Assembly (NCBI GenBank): GCA_024449915.1
Contig: JAMZAV010000808.1
Location: 186,001 to 250,000 of the forward strand
Source: Sweltsa coloradensis
Taxonomy: Eukaryota > Arthropoda > Insecta > Plecoptera > Chloroperlidae
Direction: 5' to 3'
Length of the DNA stretch: 64,000 nt
The translations under genes and the position numbers were made by a program. Position 1 is the first letter of the stretch. Every line of letters starts with the position of its first letter. Positions 62,182 through 64,000 of the stretch are shown one piece after another. Below the pieces are notes generated by a model. It saw only the letters and a program-made list of their open reading frames with translations. It ran no database searches and was not told the origin of the DNA.

Positions 62182-62248
62182 TTATAGTTGTTGTCGATTG
62201 GAAATGCAGATGCGAAGTACGGATGGAGTAGATTGCGGTTGGCGAAAA
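62182..62248 (-). CDS. Micro-exon b, 67 nt, damaged
   Basis: Acceptor TTTTTTTCAG and a weak donor GTAGTG. Peptide FRQPQSTPSVLRICISNRQQ ends in TAA exactly at the donor. Two bases appear deleted compared with micro-exon a, which would explain the stop. Confidence 0.45.
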
Positions 62249-62415
62249 CTGAAAAAAAAGAAAAGAAACTTACATTGTTTTTTTCACTCAATCAATAAAA
62301 AATAATAGTGACGTGTGTCTGAGTTTGATGATATTCAGATAATCTTAGTATAAATTGACTTTGAATAAATACTAAATAAAATGTTTTCAAAATTGTATCA
62401 TTCAAATTGACTTAC

Positions 62416-62488
62416 CTAGAAGATGTATTGATTTTGTGGTTGATGTCGGGTGCTATGTAGGCGGGTGAGTGTGCAGAATTTGAAATAT
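62416..62488 (-). CDS. Micro-exon c, 73 nt
   Basis: Acceptor ATTTTTACAG and strong donor GTAAGTC. Enters with two bases and leaves with two, in phase with d and b. Ser/Pro/Ala-rich peptide including SNSAHSPAYIAPD. Confidence 0.45.
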
Positions 62489-62622
62489 CTGTAAAAATAA
62501 TAAATAAAAATAAAAATAAATAAATTATATTATCTTGTTTTTCTTACTTGAACTACAAAGTGAAAAGTAGGAAAATATTTAATTTCTGTAACCCTTTCAT
62601 GTGAATGATTTGAGGAGCACAC

Positions 62623-62669
62623 CTGTTGATGGGCGAGTGTCAGTTGAATATGGCGGAGGTTCACTTTCA
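62623..62669 (-). CDS. Micro-exon d, 47 nt, with PPPY
   Basis: Acceptor TTTTTATGCAG and donor GTGTGC. Enters with one base, leaves with one, in phase with c. Peptide ESEPPPYSTDTRPST contains a PPxY motif, the type of sequence that binds WW domains and serves as a late-budding motif in enveloped viruses. Whether it does so here is unknown. Confidence 0.4.
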
Positions 62670-63008
62670 CTGCATAAAAATAGCAAAAACGTGTACTAAT
62701 TGGAAAGTCCAGAGAGAGCGAGAGAGAGAGAGATATTTCCGCACTTGGATACTGAGAAAAAAACTGCTTTACCTGTTTAAACATGTATGCATCGATAATG
62801 CAGAGTTATTGAACTCTGAAGCAAGCAAGCTTGTGAATAGAATTAAAATGCTGACACTCTGGTTTCATGTTTGTTTTTGTCTGTGAATGTCTTTATGTTG
62901 ATTCTGCAAAAAGACGTTTGAAAGCGCGGGCATGAAGACATGTGACTAAAGCTATTAACTTAATACCTGTTTAAACAAAGAGCAGAAGCTATTAAAAAAA
63001 TGGTAGTC
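62670..63008. other. 5' region upstream of the PolB exons
   Basis: AT-rich with a (GA)n run at 62711-62732. A first exon and promoter for the minus-strand PolB transcript may lie here or in the adjacent terminal repeat. No start codon can be assigned. Confidence 0.3.
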
Positions 63009-63264
63009 GTCACGTGATCTGTGACGTAGGTGCACCTTCCCCACCTGCCTGCACCTGCGCTAGTGATGTCGCATACGTCCTATGGTAAATCTTAAATTTA
63101 CTAAGTCGTAACGTTGAACTCTCAGAACGCCTATTTGAATACCGCGAAGTGAAACACTTAAGAGAAGCTATTAGTTAATAGCCTGTGTGACGTCATGTGG
63201 AGGGTGGTTTATCTGAAGCTATTATAAGTATCACCGATGAACACAAGCTATGCATATGTCTTGC

Positions 63265-63332
63265 TAGCCGAGTGGGTAAGGCGATGAGCTAGTACTCCAA
63301 GGTGCCCGAGTTGAGCATGGTTCGAGACACGG
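63265..63332 (+). other. tRNA-Ser/Leu-like sequence in right repeat
   Basis: A box TAGCCGAGTGGG (63265-63276) and B box GGTTCGAGACACGG (63319-63332). The anticodon-loop-like part reads CTAGTAC here against CTAGTAA in the left repeat. The boxes are unchanged between the two repeats. Confidence 0.55.
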
Positions 63333-63489
63333 TAATCTGACACTTTTTTTCCAGGTCGCTTTCAATTGGAAAAAAATATAAATTAAAAAATAAAATATTT
63401 CGTTGAAAATTTAAAGTACCTAAAATGGGGTTACTAGAGCGCGCGGAACGCCAAGAAGTGGCGCGATATTGAAAACTCGAAAATGGTGA

Positions 63490-63890
63490 CGAGGACACGG
63501 CAAAGATGGGCGGCGAAACTAAAATGGCGGTGAGCTAAAATGGCGCTCGACCTAAAATGGCGACCAAGATGGCGTCAAAACTAAAATGGCGCTCGAACGA
63601 AAAAGGCGGCCAAGATGGCGGCGAACTAAAATGGCGGCCAAGATGGCGGCAGAGCTAAAATGGTGGCCGGAAATTCAAAATGGTGGCTGGAAAATCAAAA
63701 TGGCGGACAAAATGGCGGCTAGAAATTCAAAATGGCGGACAAAATGGCGGCGGAAATTCAAAATGGCGGGCGGAAATTCAAAATGGCGACCGGAAACACG
63801 TGACCGGAACCAAAATGGCGGACGGAAACACGTGACCGGAAGCACGTGACCGGAAACAAGATGGCGGATGTCACGTGACCGGAAGTGCAC
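63490..63890 (+). promoter_or_regulatory. Array of ATGGCGG (YY1-like) sites with CACGTG boxes, right repeat
   Basis: AAAATGGCGG, AAGATGGCGG and AAAATGGTGG units in the inverse order of the left array, with an extra CACGTG/CCGGAA module compared with the left side (63798-63850). Small Lys/Trp-rich frames are array translations. Confidence 0.7.
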
Positions 63891-63938
63891 CTTTGCACCT
63901 GGGAGCACCTGTGCCAAAACCCTCTGTTCTTACCTACT

Positions 63939-63957
63939 CCCGGTCCCCGACCGGGGT
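63939..63957 (-). mobile_element. SINE-A head remnant right of the Polinton
   Basis: CCCGGTCCCCGACCGGGG continues the head of the copy at 48488-48840; the first six bases are the right duplication. Confidence 0.6.
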
Positions 63958-63982
63958 GGTCGAGCGAAAAAGTTGTTGGAAG

Positions 63983-64000
63983 AACGACGACGTGAGAAAC
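63983..64000 (-). mobile_element. LINE-A terminus at window edge
   Basis: ACGACGACGTGAGAAAC, the first bases of another LINE-A tail in the usual orientation; continues outside. Confidence 0.6.

Larger units (their letters stand above)
48841..63938 (-). mobile_element. Maverick/Polinton element, 15,098 bp
   Basis: Bounded by inverted repeats starting AGTAGGTAAGAACAGAGGG (left) and the exact inverse at 63920-63938, with a 6-bp near-perfect duplication outside. It carries the diagnostic set: protein-primed DNA polymerase B, retroviral-type integrase, A32/FtsK-like packaging ATPase, adenovirus-type cysteine protease, and capsid proteins. All genes read on the minus strand, and the larger ones change frame at least once. 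The size is usual for the family. The copy is self-contained in organisation but apparently inactive. Confidence 0.93.
63009..63938. repeat. Polinton right terminal inverted repeat
   Basis: Inverse of 48841-49838. Outermost bases CTTACCTACT. It faces the PolB transcript start, so its motif array could act as that gene's promoter. Confidence 0.85.

Noticed and set aside
63265..63332. Functional tRNA gene in the Polinton terminus
   Set aside because: A and B boxes are good, but the anticodon stem and acceptor ends do not pair; kept only as tRNA-like.

Overview
The window is animal nuclear DNA, most likely from an invertebrate, although the species cannot be fixed from the sequence. It contains non-LTR retrotransposons, SINEs, hAT-type insertions, spliceosomal acceptor and donor signals and a Maverick/Polinton element. 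No operon-like gene packing, rRNA or CRISPR array is visible. Almost every open frame of 60-130 codons in the first 48 kb is a translation of repeat copies.

Region 1 (1-48840) is a transposon graveyard dominated by two families. SINE-A is about 370 bp and occurs as about 94 copies or fragments. LINE-A is an RNase-H-bearing non-LTR retrotransposon present as about 39 5'-truncated pieces. Every SINE-A and LINE-A piece I could orient is on the minus strand. The SINE-A 3' tail and the LINE-A 3' tail share a block of about 35 nt, which suggests LINE-A machinery mobilises SINE-A. Pieces are nested at recurring positions, and several tail-less SINE-A copies are fused to a neighbour's head, which points to local recombination. 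Minor elements are three tRNA-like SINE pieces, an unclassified element C in two orientations, a 330-bp hAT-like MITE and a 52-bp perfect palindrome, the last two with 8-bp target duplications. Host coding signal is sparse: one good exon candidate (13727-13940) and a few weak ones.

Region 2 (48841-63938) is one Polinton of 15,098 bp. It is inserted in the head of a SINE-A copy and flanked by a near-perfect 6-bp duplication (CCCGGG/CCCGGT). Its terminal inverted repeats are about 0.93-1.0 kb. They carry dense arrays of CCGCCAT (YY1-like), CACGTG and ETS-like motifs, plus a tRNA-Ser/Leu-like sequence. All recognisable genes are on the minus strand. From the 5' (right) side they are: four small exon-like modules, protein-primed DNA polymerase B with an N-terminal zinc-finger region, packaging ATPase, two conserved proteins of unknown role, integrase, a penton-like minor capsid candidate, a basic minor virion candidate, major capsid protein, an unassigned exonuclease-like gene, and an adenovirus-type cysteine protease. 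Replication (PolB), integration (INT), packaging (ATPase), maturation (protease) and capsid genes together are the complete Polinton toolkit, but the larger genes read across two or three frames, so this copy looks dead unless the assembly carries indel errors.

Region 3 (63939-64000) is the other side of the split SINE-A copy and the first bases of another LINE-A tail in the same orientation.
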